Source of the DNA: Molanna angustata
Taxonomy: Eukaryota > Arthropoda > Insecta > Trichoptera > Molannidae
Assembly (NCBI GenBank): GCA_963576475.1
Contig: OY754964.1
Location: 47,318,861 to 47,382,860 of the forward strand
Direction: 5' to 3'
Length of the DNA: 64,000 nt
Both the position numbers and the translations under genes were made by a program. Within the stretch, counting starts at the first letter, position 1, and each line of letters begins with the position of its first letter. Below are positions 14,677 through 25,478 of this stretch, one piece after another. Below the pieces are notes generated by a model. That model made no database searches, was not told the origin of the DNA, and saw only the letters and a program-made list of their open reading frames with translations.

Positions 14677-14965
14677 AGTTGGGGTGTTTCACCTTTTTTG
14701 ATATTTTTTAATACTTTAGAAATATATGCAGTTAAAAACATAAATTTATTAGAAAAAAAATGTTTTTCTTAACAAAAAATGTTTAAGAACTGAATTTTTT
14801 AGATAAAACAAATTTGAGATTTTATATTTGTCTATACCAATACCAATTTTCAGCGTTCTAGCTTATACGGTTTTTGAGATACATGGAAAAATAAAGTAAA
14901 AATTCAAAAGTTGCCAACCCCCGTAAGTTTTTGAAAATATCGAAAAAAAGCCGAAACACCCCAAC
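14677..14965. repeat. Dispersed repeat, 'ttggggtgtttc' family
   Basis: Begins 'agttggggtgtttcacc' and contains 'aacaaatttgagatttt' and 'accaattttcagcg'. The same order of words occurs at 1458-1575 and 48449-48690. An inverted 'ccgaaacaccccaactac' near 14950-14965 mirrors the start, so the unit may have inverted ends of about 14 bp (14677-14965). Confidence 0.55.
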
Positions 14966-15515
14966 TACATAATTTAATTTGCTATACAAAATATTAACAT
15001 TGTAGTAGTACATCTCAAACTTTTTTTAACAATTATTATAAAAATTGAATTTAGTGACGACATTGCTTCATACAATTTGTATGGCAGTACCTAGGTATAC
15101 ACTAAACAATATCTATGGGGACTCGATAGTTTGATACTTTATCTCCAAACATACATACCTCCATCCTGTTTTCATATCTGGGTAAGAAAAAAAGACAGAC
15201 CTCCATACTATCCTATCCTGACATACATGCTTTATATAGAAAACAAAATATCTTATCAAAAAGTTCATGTTTTTTACATATTTATTTTCTCTCAGAAAGC
15301 TACAGCTATAATTTATTTATTTTACATTACATTTATTGTATAAAAGTTGAGCCAAAAGTGCTTTCTTCAATTTACATTAATGATTATACAGTTGAAAAAT
15401 TCATTAGAAAATACAAGATAAATGAAAATTTAAAAACAAATACGCACATAATATGCAGTAACGATTTTTAACGAATTGAAAAGTTCTGTATTTTTTTCAT
15501 ATTTACTTTTGTATT

Positions 15516-15800
15516 CTAGTAAAAGGTTTGAAAGATCTTGTTTGATTTATTATCATTTTCCGTAAATTTGTCAGAAATGAAATTAACTAGTTCAGTTTTC
15601 ATCTGACAAAGCGAGGAAATATTGACATCTGTTAAGGGATTTGTAAAGGTTGAGTTACGACATCCTGAGACGCGAACCTCATCGGGGCCAGAATTCTTCA
15701 AGCATGCATGAGAACTATTTGGTGTGGGATTTATCTTGATTTTAACGCTAGATGACTCTTTTTTTTTACAAATTATATATTTGTGATTCGCTCTACTGGT
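15516..15800 (-). CDS. Unrecognised open frame next to the Harbinger fragment (about 90 codons)
   Basis: The minus-strand frame from about 15800 to a stop at 15516-15518 stays open for roughly 92 codons, longer than the Met-initiated 61-residue part. It is polar, with 'SGCRNSTFTNPL' and a lysine/asparagine-rich C-terminus. I do not recognise it. Its position just downstream of HARBI1-like transposase exons on the same strand makes a terminal exon of that locus, or of the second protein that accompanies many PIF/Harbinger transposases, the likeliest readings. Random openness in AT-rich DNA cannot be excluded. Confidence 0.3.
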   Translation of the reverse strand, partial: TSRANHKYIICKKKESSSVKIKINPTPNSSHACLKNSGPDEVRVSGCRNSTFTNPLTDVNISSLCQMKTELVNFISDKFTENDNKSNKIFQTFY

Positions 15801-15850
15801 TTTATTTGTTTATTTAGTTAATTTTTAAAGTATTGAAATCTCATTTATAC

Positions 15851-16564
15851 CTAAAAGGAAAAAAATTCCAATTCGATTATCAGCCAGCCTCTGCATTTCA
15901 TCTCTTATGATCGAGTTAGTAAAGATGAATTGATCATGCACACTCCCTGGAAACCGAGCATTCATATGGATAATGTTCAAGTCGGCATCGCTGATCTGAA
16001 AAAATGCATTTTCAGTACACATAGTCTATTTGTGTCTACTAGGTATGTAAATCTACCAAATATACAGTGTTATCATATTTACCAACTGTGTATTCAGAGA
16101 AAAATACCCATGGTGGTTTTTATATGCCTCAGGGTGATCGGAAGGTGTCACTATTGCTATATGGGTGCAATCGATACAGCCCAGAATCCCTGGAAATCCA
16201 GCCATTGTAGTAAATCTAGAAAATTAAGTCTTCGCTAATTATTAACATTTTTTAAATTTATTTAGGAATAATATAAGCATAATGGAACCCGAAAGTAATT
16301 GGGACTAGCTTGGTTCTGTTACCAGACTAAGAAGTGTTCATAAGTAGTAAATCTAAATATTTTGTTTCACCTGTTGGAAATTCTTTGTCTCTCAGCAACT
16401 GTACTTGGAAAGTAGATGTATTTTTTGAAGAGCCATTCAACTATAGCTTTTGATGTGCGGGTAACACATCTACTAACCGAAGATTGACTTAGAGCATTAT
16501 AGAAGTCTTGCCCAACACCTTTTTGGTAACTGCCTTGTGCATAAAACCGGAGCGTTGCAAGGAC
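15851..16564 (-). pseudogene. PIF/Harbinger (HARBI1-like) transposase fragment, three exon-like blocks
   Basis: Three minus-strand blocks join at GT/AG borders. Block 1, 16564-16371, includes 'VLATLRFYAQGSYQ', which is typical of the family N-terminal region. Block 2, 16215-16083, includes 'GILGCIDCTHIAI' carrying the first catalytic Asp. Block 3, 15995-15851, includes 'DADLNIIHMNARFPGSVHD' carrying the second Asp, and ends 'FLLG' at a GT. In HARBI1-family proteins the next residues are 'DSGYP' and later the catalytic Glu. I cannot find that part, and the N-terminus is cut by the LINE that begins near 16600. So it is a truncated DDE transposase (or HARBI1-derived gene), not functional as seen. 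Confidence 0.8.
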
Positions 16565-16599
16565 CTATAAGAGATGGTAGTGTGTACTTCAACGATCCC

Positions 16600-18680
16600 C
16601 TCTGTGTAACCTAAACCAACTTGAAACGCTCACAATTGACGAAATGACTGCTTGCTATGACAATACACTGACTATACTTTTAAATAAACACGCTCCTGAG
16701 CAAACGACAAGGCGACAAATACGAATTTCTGACAAGTGGTTCGACGAAGAGTGTCGACAGGCAAAAATATTCATGAGGAAACGGGAAAGAGCCTTTAAAA
16801 AACAAACAGTTCACAGACATGAATGGACAGACGCACAAAAAAACTACAGAGACATAATAAATAGGAAAAAAAACGCATACTGGACGGAAAAAATCGACTC
16901 GGAACGAGGCGACCCCCAACGCATGTGGAGATCTCTCAATTCTGTCCTAGGACAGTCAATACAACCGCCTACCACAGACCTGGTCCCCAACGACGTCTCG
17001 GATTTTTTCAACAACAAAATAAAAAATATCCTCAAAAACACAACCTCTCCTGATGCACCATATTACGAACAAAACACGAAAGCACAAATCAACATTTTCA
17101 ATGAGACTAATATAGATGATATTCAAAAGCTAATCAAAAACTCAATAGCCAAAAACTGCTCTCTCGACCCCATTCCGACATGGCTCCTCAAAAAGTGCTC
17201 TCACGAACTGTCTCCTTTTATCTCCATGATGTTTAACATCCCCCTTGAATTCAGGCGTAGTACCAAACCTCTTCAAGAAGGCCTTAGTCACTCCCATACT
17301 GAAAAAGCCATCTCTGGACCCTTATGATTTGAACAACTACAGACCAGTATCTAACCTATCTTTCTTGTCGAAACTACTAGAGAAAATCGTCGCTTCACGT
17401 ATTAACTATTTCATTGAATCACAAAACATGTTCGCTACCCACCAATCAGCATACAGAAAGTTATCACTCCACAGAAACGGGTCTCCTTTGATTACTTTCA
17501 GATATAATCCTTGCAACAGAAACAGGCAAACTAGTTCTTCTTTCATTTCTGGATATGAGCGCGGCTTTTGACACAGTCGACCATCAATTTCTCTTAAACA
17601 GACTGAACATATCCTATGGCATTCACGGAACAGCCCACTCGAGGCTGCAATCTTATTTACAAAACCGTTCTCAAACCATAATAATAAATAAAGAACAGTC
17701 TTTCCCTAAAAAAGTGACGACAGGAGTTCCCCAGGGTTCTGTGCTTGGCCCGTTTCTGTTCACACTTTACACAAAGGACATTTTTAACATAGTTAAATCG
17801 CATAATCTACTTGCACACTGCTACGCCGTTGACTGTACTTTTATTCAACTCCGAGTGAGTCATGCCTTCTAAAAGACAAAATTTGTCTGTGCATCGAAGA
17901 GATGTCTTCAAATAAACTAAAACTAAATCCAACTAAGACTGAATTTCTCTGGATGGCCACACACCGCCGGCAGCATAACATAGACAACACCTCTGTCTCT
18001 GTTGCAGACACCGACATTATTCCTAAGTCCGCCGTTAAACTTCTGGGAGTACATATTGACTCCAGTCTATGTTTCAAAAAACAGATAAACAGCACAACAT
18101 CCTCTGCTTTCTACCACTTACGACGAATAAAATCTATCAGACGAAATATACCTACGGAAGCAACGAAATCTCTAGTAAACGCATTCGTTATTTCCCGCCT
18201 GGACTACTGCAATGGTATCTACGCATACCTTCCAAAGCTGGAGCTAAACAAACTTCAATCCGTCTTCAACGCTGCTGCTAGGCTAATCACCGGAGCCGCG
18301 AAATTCTCACACATATCACACCATCTACGAAATCTTCACTGGCTAAAAGTGCCAGAGAGAATCAAGTAAAAATTATGTTTGTTGACTTTCAAAGCGATCC
18401 ATGGCATGGCTCCCACATATCTTTCAGACTTCTGCATCCCTCTCACCGTAAACGAGCGACAACAAACACTTCGGTCAGCCACCACATCCATGATTGGCAA
18501 GTCGACTGAAATAAATAGAGTCAACACTTCATCCTTCGGTGATCGTGCTTTTGCTGTGGCTGGACCAGCCTCGTGGAATAAACTACCACCTGAACTGAGG
18601 CAAATAGACAACTTAGCACTATACAGGAAACACCTAAAAACTCACTTCTTCCGCGAGTCTTACAAAAACCCCTAATATAT
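16600..18680 (+). mobile_element. L2/CR1-like LINE, ORF2 remnant with frameshifts
   Basis: Plus-strand pieces in several frames. About 16600-17240 is the endonuclease-RT linker and RT start ('NSVLGQS', 'CSLDPIPTWLLK'). About 17240-17470 holds 'NYRPVSNLSFLSKLLEKIV'. About 17555-17870 has motif A 'SAAFDTVDH' and 'TGVPQGSVLGP'. About 17902-18375 is the thumb ('KLNPTKTEF', 'RLDYCNG'). About 18379-18675 is the C-terminus ('HGMAPTYLSD', 'NKLPPELR', ending 'FFRESYKNP'). Motif C reads 'YAVD' instead of 'YADD', so a catalytic Asp is lost. With at least three frameshifts this copy is inactive. The order and wording fit L2/CR1-type elements. Confidence 0.85.
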
Positions 18681-18752
18681 TCAAAGCGCCCTTGAGGTGA
18701 GGTTATCACAAAAATGGCGCTATAAAAATAATCGAAATTTATTATTATTATA

Positions 18753-19040
18753 AACTCGTTGACTGCCTTTATATTTTGGATATTTGTACCCGAGAAGCCA
18801 ACATATAAATATGTTTATTGAGGTAGTATTTTGACTTTTGACTTTCCCGGTGAATCACTTCAACGTATAAAAAAATAAGTGTATAGTTTCACGCCACGAA
18901 ACATACGACAGTCCACTTCAAACGCCGAACGAATATTGCTGAATACAAAATGTATCGAAACAAAACCCCGATCGGGGTTCGTGGCGGTTCGTTATAGTAG
19001 CCGAATAACCCCGATCGGGGTTCGTGGCAGTCAACGAGTT
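18753..19040. mobile_element. Small TIR element containing two ACCCCGATCGGGGT palindromes
   Basis: The ends 'aactcgttgactgcc' (18753-18767) and 'ggcagtcaacgagtt' (19026-19040) are perfect inverted repeats. Two copies of 'aaccccgatcggggtt', a perfect 16-base palindrome, lie at about 18964 and 19008, each followed by 'cgtggc'. At 288 bp and non-coding, this looks like a MITE; the superfamily is unknown. Confidence 0.6.
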
Positions 19041-20042
19041 AATAACGACTAAGCACTACAAATAATAACACTCAATTATTATTACCATTATACACTTCCT
19101 CAAAAGAATTAGCAGATCAATGCGTAAATTGTAAATTATTTAAAAGAGCAAAATAAAATGCAACAAACGCATCATCAAGCTTTCAATTGGGAATAGTTCA
19201 CCCATCCAGATACTTAACATATCAAAGGATTAGGCTCTGAGGAGGTCTCTATACTACCTAACAACCCTACTGATTCCCGAATATTAACGTTTAAAAAAAC
19301 TTTAACGATTCTACATATGTATTCATTATTACCGTTTTTTTTATTTTTATTATTAAGATAAATTTATAATTTCTAAATTACGGATTAACGATTTTGGAAT
19401 AATGCCAGTGGCTGAAATAATGAACGGTAACATTATTATTGTACGAGAATGCCAAAGTCTTTTTATCTCGTTACCTAAAGCGGTATTTTCTAATTTTTTC
19501 ATCAAAAATTTTTATAATATTACTAGAATTTGGAATATCCAACGTCGCAAATATATGTTATTTTTTTAATTTTATTATGTATTATTAAATCGGGTCTGTT
19601 ATGTTGAATTGACCGGTCAGTTAATATTGTTTTATCGTAATAAAGCGAAATATTATTATTTTCTAAAAATGAAATTGGATCATATTCATAATAATGGTTT
19701 TATGTTTATCGCGTCAATAAATTTATATTTAATAGCTAAATTTTGATGTATTATTTTTGCTACTTGGTTATGTCTATATTCTGATTGCGCGAGAAAAGAA
19801 CAGCCCGATATTATATGCTCGATCGTTTCCGGGAAAGCCAAACATTTCCTACAACTATAATCTACTACATTTATGTCTTTAATTATTAAAATTTTTAGTT
19901 TTTATTACTCTATCCTGAATCGCTATTATAAAACCTTCTAAATCCGCGTCCAAATCACCAATACTCAACCATTTGTTTGACCAAATTTTGTCAACATAAG
20001 GTTGGTTGAGAAATTTTGGATATATAGAATGAATTATTTTCA

Positions 20043-20345
20043 TTGAGATGGTTTGGTCACATGGGGAGAATGAATGAGGAGCGCCTGACGAAGAAAATAT
20101 ACAGAGCGGAAAGGAATGGAATGAGAGGTCGGGGACGCCCAAGAAAGGGATGGCACGACCATGTGAACGAAATTTTGAAAGACGGAAATGTTAGAAGTGT
20201 GAGCAATAGACGAGCATGTATGAGACGATGCATGAATGTGGACGAAGCGAGGGATGCGTGCCAGGATAGAAAAATGTGGCGTTCGGTTCTCTCTGCCTAC
20301 CCCGCAAGGGACATGGCGTGATGGTATGTATGTATGTATGTATTA
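20043..20345 (+). mobile_element. RTE-like LINE tail, 'GRPRKGWHDHV' family, best copy
   Basis: Open frame from 'MRWFGHMGRMNEERLTKKIY' through 'GRPRKGWHDHVNEIL' and 'NRRACMRRCMNVDEARDAC' to 'AYPARDMA' and stop, then (GTAT)n. It is the same protein tail as at 13031-13420, less decayed. Strongly 5'-truncated (about 300 bp). Confidence 0.75.
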
Positions 20346-20500
20346 TTTTATTTAGCCACGAATTTAGAAGGTCATCATTTATATTTATAATATTGTTATT
20401 GGCAATCTCGTAATTTAAATTTAATGTTGTTAAATTTTTGACCGCCTCACCGCCGTCTTTTTTTGTTTTTTATTATTTTTTTAGATACTCTTCAGCATTA

Positions 20501-21594
20501 AGGCCAATTTACACGATGCAAGTTTCTTGCACATACAAAAGCACTACTTGCAATTATTTATTTTCAAGATTTGCATTCAATTTTTTATGAATGCAAAAAA
20601 AAAACTTTGCCGAGATTGGTCCCACCACCACCCGCTCCCCGCTTATGAGGAACGACAAAAAATACAATGCATGGCATGAAGTTTAGCAATCTCGGCAAAG
20701 TTTTTTTTTTGAAATTTTTTTTTAGATTTTCTTTTTTTTCTTTTTAATATTTTTTTAGATATTCTTCAGCATTAAGGTCAATTTACACGATGCAAGTTTC
20801 TTGCACATACAAAAGCACTTCTTGCAATTATTTATTTTCAAGATTTGCATTCAATTTTTTATGAATGCAAAAAAAAAAACTTTGCCGAGATTGGTCCCAC
20901 CACCACCCGCTCCCCGCTTATGAGGAACGACAAAAAATACAATGCATGGCATGAAGTTTAGCAATCTCGGCAAAGTTTTTTTTTTATTTTCTTTTTTCTT
21001 ATTTTGAAATTTTTTTTTTATTTTCTTTTTTTTTGAAATTTTTTTCAGATTTTCTTTTTTTTTATTTTGAAATTTTTTTTTAGATTTTCTTTTTTTTTCT
21101 TTTTAATATTTTTTTAGATATTCTTCAGCATTAAGGTCAATTTACACGATGCAAGTTTCTTGCACATACAAAAGCACTTCTTGCAATTATTTATTTTCAA
21201 GATTTGCATCCAATTTTTTATGAATGCAAAAAAAAAACTTTGCCGAGATTGGTCCCACCACCACCCGCTCCCCGCTTATGAGGAACGACAAAAAATACAA
21301 TGCATGGCATGAAGTTTAGCAATCTCGGCAAAGTTTTTTTTTTATTTTCTTTTTTCTTATTTTGAAATTTTTTTTTTATTTTCTTTTTTTTTGAAATTTT
21401 TTTCAGATTTTATTTTTTTTTCATTTTGAATTTTTTTTTTAGATTTTCTTTTTTTTTCATTTTGAATTTTTTTTTTAGATTTTCTTTTTTTTTCTTTTTA
21501 ATATTTTTTTTGTTTTTTATTTGCGCTTAATTTGTTGCATTCAATTACATATTGCTCTTGTATGTGCAAGAAACTTGCATCGGTAAATCAGTCT
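20501..21594. mobile_element. PIF/Harbinger-type MITE with internal tandem triplication
   Basis: The left end 'aggccaatttacacgatgc' and right end 'gcatcggtaaatcagtct' pair as inverted repeats of about 40 bp that include 'aagtttcttgcacatacaa'. TTA sits on both sides (20498-20500 and 21595-21597), the TWA-type 3-bp duplication of PIF/Harbinger elements. Inside, a unit of about 220 bp (20488-20708, 20757-20976, 21116-21335) is repeated three times, separated by T-rich spacers. Each unit holds a hairpin 'actttgccgaga' / 'tctcggcaaagt'. No coding capacity in 1.09 kb. Confidence 0.8.
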
Positions 21595-21607
21595 TTAAAC
21601 ATTGGCT

Positions 21608-21964
21608 TTAATCTTCATTTAACCAACAATGTCTTAATCCTGACAAAACGGTTAATATCAGCAAAACGAAAAAGAATATTGCTGGTAATTGACGAACCGT
21701 GGAGATGGTCTCTGAAGACGGTCTCGGGGTATATGTGTTCTGTGGTCTCGGCCCCTCGTCGGAGTACGGTTTGGCCGGATTGGGGTACGCTTCTCTTATA
21801 AATTTTGCCCCAGCATAGACCGTAAAAACATACATTAAGGTCATCACAATAGCCAACAATGTAATACTAATTAAATAGAAACAAATTAATAGTTTCGGTC
21901 GTTTCGTAGTGCCGACACCCCGTTCCGTATCAGATATAATTTCCGTTGTGTTAACAGAAAACAT
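21608..21964 (-). CDS. Unrecognised 118-aa membrane protein ORF
   Basis: A Met-initiated minus-strand frame of 118 codons. It has a short polar N-terminus (residues 1-24), a strong hydrophobic span (about 25-50, 'LICFYLISITLLAIVMTLMY'), a Pro/Ser/Thr-rich middle ('NPAKPYSDEGPRPQ'), a second hydrophobic span (about 91-108) and a charged end 'LNED'. The two-span layout and normal-looking codon use make it more gene-like than other open frames here. The stop lies only 14 bp from the end of the Harbinger-type MITE, so the MITE would sit in its 3' UTR. It may be single-exon, or the last part may be intron read-through. I do not recognise the family. Confidence 0.45.
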   Translation of the reverse strand: MFSVNTTEIISDTERGVGTTKRPKLLICFYLISITLLAIVMTLMYVFTVYAGAKFIREAYPNPAKPYSDEGPRPQNTYTPRPSSETISTVRQLPAIFFFVLLILTVLSGLRHCWLNED

Positions 21965-24257
21965 TGTGTTAAATTAACACAGAAAATACAAATAGTAACA
22001 ACAAATAAATAAATAGTACCTAATAATAAATAAAACTAATATACACACACAATAACACAATAATAATAATAAAAATAAACAATATGCAGCACAGAACACA
22101 ATAGAATACGTCCGTCACTGACAACTATTTTTCAATAAATGATGTGCTGACAAGAAAAAACAATCGCTATAGGAACGAAATTTTAAATTTCACTAGAACG
22201 CACAATTCATTTTTGAATGTCGGATAAGTTGACATAATAAAATCTCTTTTCTATTGTTGACACTAAACACATTGCACTTAAAAAACCTTAAACATAGCTG
22301 ACAATTTATGTTTTACAATTGTGAAAAATCCCAAGTTTATGTATGTAAATATAACTGTTTACCCGTCATTTCAAAAACTACGTGTCACCATTTTTCCGAA
22401 ATTGTGTTTTTGATGGAATTGTGATCCTTGGGGGCAGGGCAGCCCCACATTGACTATAACGTAGATTTATACCATTACTCCATAACATCTCCATAATGTT
22501 ATATCACCGTCTGGAAACTCAGTACATTGGAAAATAGTATTAAATTACCCCTTCCCCCCTCTATCCCCTTCGGGGACTTTGTATAGATGGCAGTAGTGTC
22601 AATTATGGCAGGTTTACTATTCAGTTACCTACCAGTTTTTTTACTAACCGATTAAAATAAAAAACGAGTAGGTAGGTTCCTACATTTGTTTATGGTACAA
22701 ATATTATTTTGTCTATGCTTGTTTTAGTTATTCAACCAATTAGAAGCACCCATTTCAAATCTAAAAAGTGGTGTGAGGTCAACCAACAACCAACAGTTTT
22801 AATGGAAAGTTTGATAACATCAATGTTTTTATTTTAAAATTTACGAATTTTCAAATTTATCTGAAATTGATTGGTGCTAGTGTTCCAGTTTTGCACTTAT
22901 ATTATCGAAAATGCATATGAAGTATTTTGTTTTACTAAACAAAGGCAATTATACACTGTGATACATTATGTTCCAACGGATATTTTTTTGTGTGAGTGAA
23001 AAAATACAAAATATGTAGTATATTTTGAGAAAGTCATCTATTATAGATGGAAATTAAGAAAAACAAAGAGGAATAAATAAGATGCATTCAATATTTGCCC
23101 CAGGTAAAATAATATTATTACCGTTTTTGTTTAGAGGTTATGTTGTATGTCACTTTGAAATTTATTCGATGTATCAATTTTAATGAAACAACTTATTTTA
23201 TCGATAATCCAATATTTTTGTTAGTAACAAGTTGATCCGATATCTATAAATGATAGTACTAGCAATATTTTTAAAACAGTTGCATGTAGTGGTGATATTT
23301 TACTCTGGTTAGAAATTTGGCAAAAACTTTATAAATATAGTTATTTTATCAATTCCAAGTTGACAACATTATTAATACTAGATAACTAATAGTTCAATGC
23401 GCTTATGTATGTAATATAATGGTGTTTTGTTTTTCAGAATTGACTTTGAGCAGACTCGGCAGACTGAGCGATATTCCATGAAAATTTATACAGTTCAACC
23501 CATGAATCCACGAAGAAATTTATAAGTCCATAGTATTTTTGTCTACTACATAATATTAAGATTTAATTATATTGTTTAATGAATACAAACATTGTAGGTA
23601 TGATATAGTTTACAATATATAATAACTTTGTTTTAAATATTCTTTTATTTTCATAACTCAATTAGAGAGAAAAAGAATACTTACCTATCTTTCTAACTTT
23701 CTAGAAAAACAATTTGCTATCTCTGCTGTTCAAGATTAAAACACTGATTCTTTGATTTTTTGGGAAAAATGTCTTTTTTTGCATTATCGTAAAAATATTT
23801 TTTTATAATTTTTCTTTATAAAAAGTGATTTATACCTAGAATTTTTTGGTAATGAAATTCTCCCAAAAAACAAAATTCAGTGTTTTAATCTTAAACACTG
23901 GGGAAGGTCAGTAATATTATTATTATTATTACTGGATTCCAGTAACACTTTCGGGGACCAAACAGAGATGGCGCTAAAAGCGCGGCATTAAAGAAAAAGT
24001 CAAAGTTTCCCTTCTAAATAAGTTCTCTTTTCTATGTGTTATATACTCTTAGGTTGAAATCACAGTTGAAATGCAATGACATGATTGACATAATATGGTG
24101 ACACCATATTATGGTGGTGCAAGTGTCGGTAATGCAGAAGTTCTCTTTTCTATGGTAATGCAGATAACTGTTTTACCCTCTACATATGGTGGTGCAAGTG
24201 TCAGTAATGCAGATAACTGTTTTACCCTCTAGCGTCTGTTCACGGTTCACCGCGTGC
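21965..24257. other. Intergenic region with a weak spliced micro-ORF candidate
   Basis: Mostly AT-rich with no repeat I recognise. On the plus strand, ATG at 23081 reads seven codons to a plausible donor (CCAG|GTAAAA at 23102/23103). A good acceptor ending TTTTTCAG lies at about 23437, followed by either a 14-codon or a 28-codon open stretch before a stop, depending on phase. Treat this as a hint only. At 24115-24215 'atggtggtgcaagtgtc' and 'aatgcagataactgttttac' are each duplicated. Confidence 0.25.
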
Positions 24258-24433
24258 TAGGGGTGTCCACTTTGAAAATATATCGATATTTTAAATCGAT
24301 TTTTATATCGAAAACATACATCGATGTTTTTCGATATATCGAATGAAAATATCGATATTATCCGATGTATCGAATCAAATCAAATTCGATATGTCCGGCC
24401 GCCAAAGACAAAATTAATTTCCTCTCAAAATTT
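24258..24433. promoter_or_regulatory. CGATA/TATCGATA motif cluster, left half (split by LTR element)
   Basis: Between about 24280 and 24400 the sequence is dense in 'atcgat', 'tcgatatatcga' and one 'tatcgata'. The same motif style resumes after the LTR insertion at about 29330-29495, ending about 90 bp before the TMEM242 start codon. In Drosophila, TATCGATA is the DREF site and CGATA clusters bind BEAF-32 near housekeeping promoters. Applying that here is inference, and the block could equally be a repeat rich in these words. Confidence 0.35.
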
Positions 24434-24437
24434 ATTT

Positions 24438-25478
24438 TGATATCTAGAGAAGGCGGAGAATATACTCGTCCCACGTTGGGACGCGAAATTGATATCTAGA
24501 GAAGGCGGAGAAAAATACTAGTCCCACGTTGGGACGCGAGATTGATATAAGGAGGCTGGGAAGAAATATATTGGTCCCATGTTGGGACGCGAAATTGATA
24601 ACTAAAGAAGCTGAAAAGCATAATAAAAATAAACATTAAACTCTGCCCCTGAAAATAAAAATCAAATAAAACATAATCGGCTGCGATGTGCCTGAAAAGA
24701 CAAATACATACAAATACAGGCATGGTAAAAATAATATATACATAACTGGAAAAATCTTACCAAACTGCTGCTATCGTAACGGGACTGTAGAGGAAACACT
24801 TACACTACATATCACTTTTTAGCATTTAAAAATAACTTAAAACTAGCTTAAATTCACCCCTCGTTGGTTATATGGACCTGAAACACACTTATTCACTATT
24901 ATGCGATTGTTTAAGTTATTTTTATTCTTAAAAGTTATTTTTAATAGTAACTTAAACTATTTTAAATTCACCCCCGATGATAGGTAGAGAACCTGAAAAG
25001 AACTTAATCACTACTTTATACAATTAGAAAAAAAAAATGCTAAGGCCGTCCGATAGCCTAGCAAACTCGCACTCTCGCACGCGGGTCTCTACAACTACCG
25101 ACCAACCACTGACTCCTACCGAATGACAACTCACACTCACAACTACCGAAGGACAACTGATCCGACACAGCCAGGCGACCCAGCGCCCGTGGAACATGGA
25201 GTAGGGGAGGGGGGGGGGGGTATATTGAAGAACCAACCAGTACCACCGGGTGAAAGCCAAGATTCCAGGAATATGCTTGATGCATTTTACATTTTAAATT
25301 TATTTTCAATAGAAAAGACAATACTTAAATATATGAACAAGGCCTGGGGGGCCGCTATAATCCGTTCTTAGAATTAATAGAAGAAATACATTAGGCCAGA
25401 GTAAAATAATGGTTATTGGGTTTCTTTGATATCATAATGCATGGAAATATATCGATCACAATACCTATGGAAATATCA
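24438..25478 (-). repeat. 3' LTR (1041 bp)
   Basis: Transcriptional 3' LTR of the minus-strand element. Its plus-strand left end carries tandem units of about 60 bp, each with a 'cccacgttgggacgcga' core (PBS-like). It contains a G run of 14 (about 25208-25221) that is shorter in the partner LTR, and 'gaaaataaattt' on the minus strand as a possible poly(A) signal. Small open frames in it are incidental. Confidence 0.9.

Noticed and set aside
15930..16238. 102-aa plus-strand ORF
   Set aside because: Antisense shadow of the Harbinger transposase blocks, which carry family motifs on the minus strand.
24496..25371. Short ORFs on both strands in the LTRs (also 28067-29036)
   Set aside because: They lie within LTR sequence, are repeated in both LTRs and resemble no protein.
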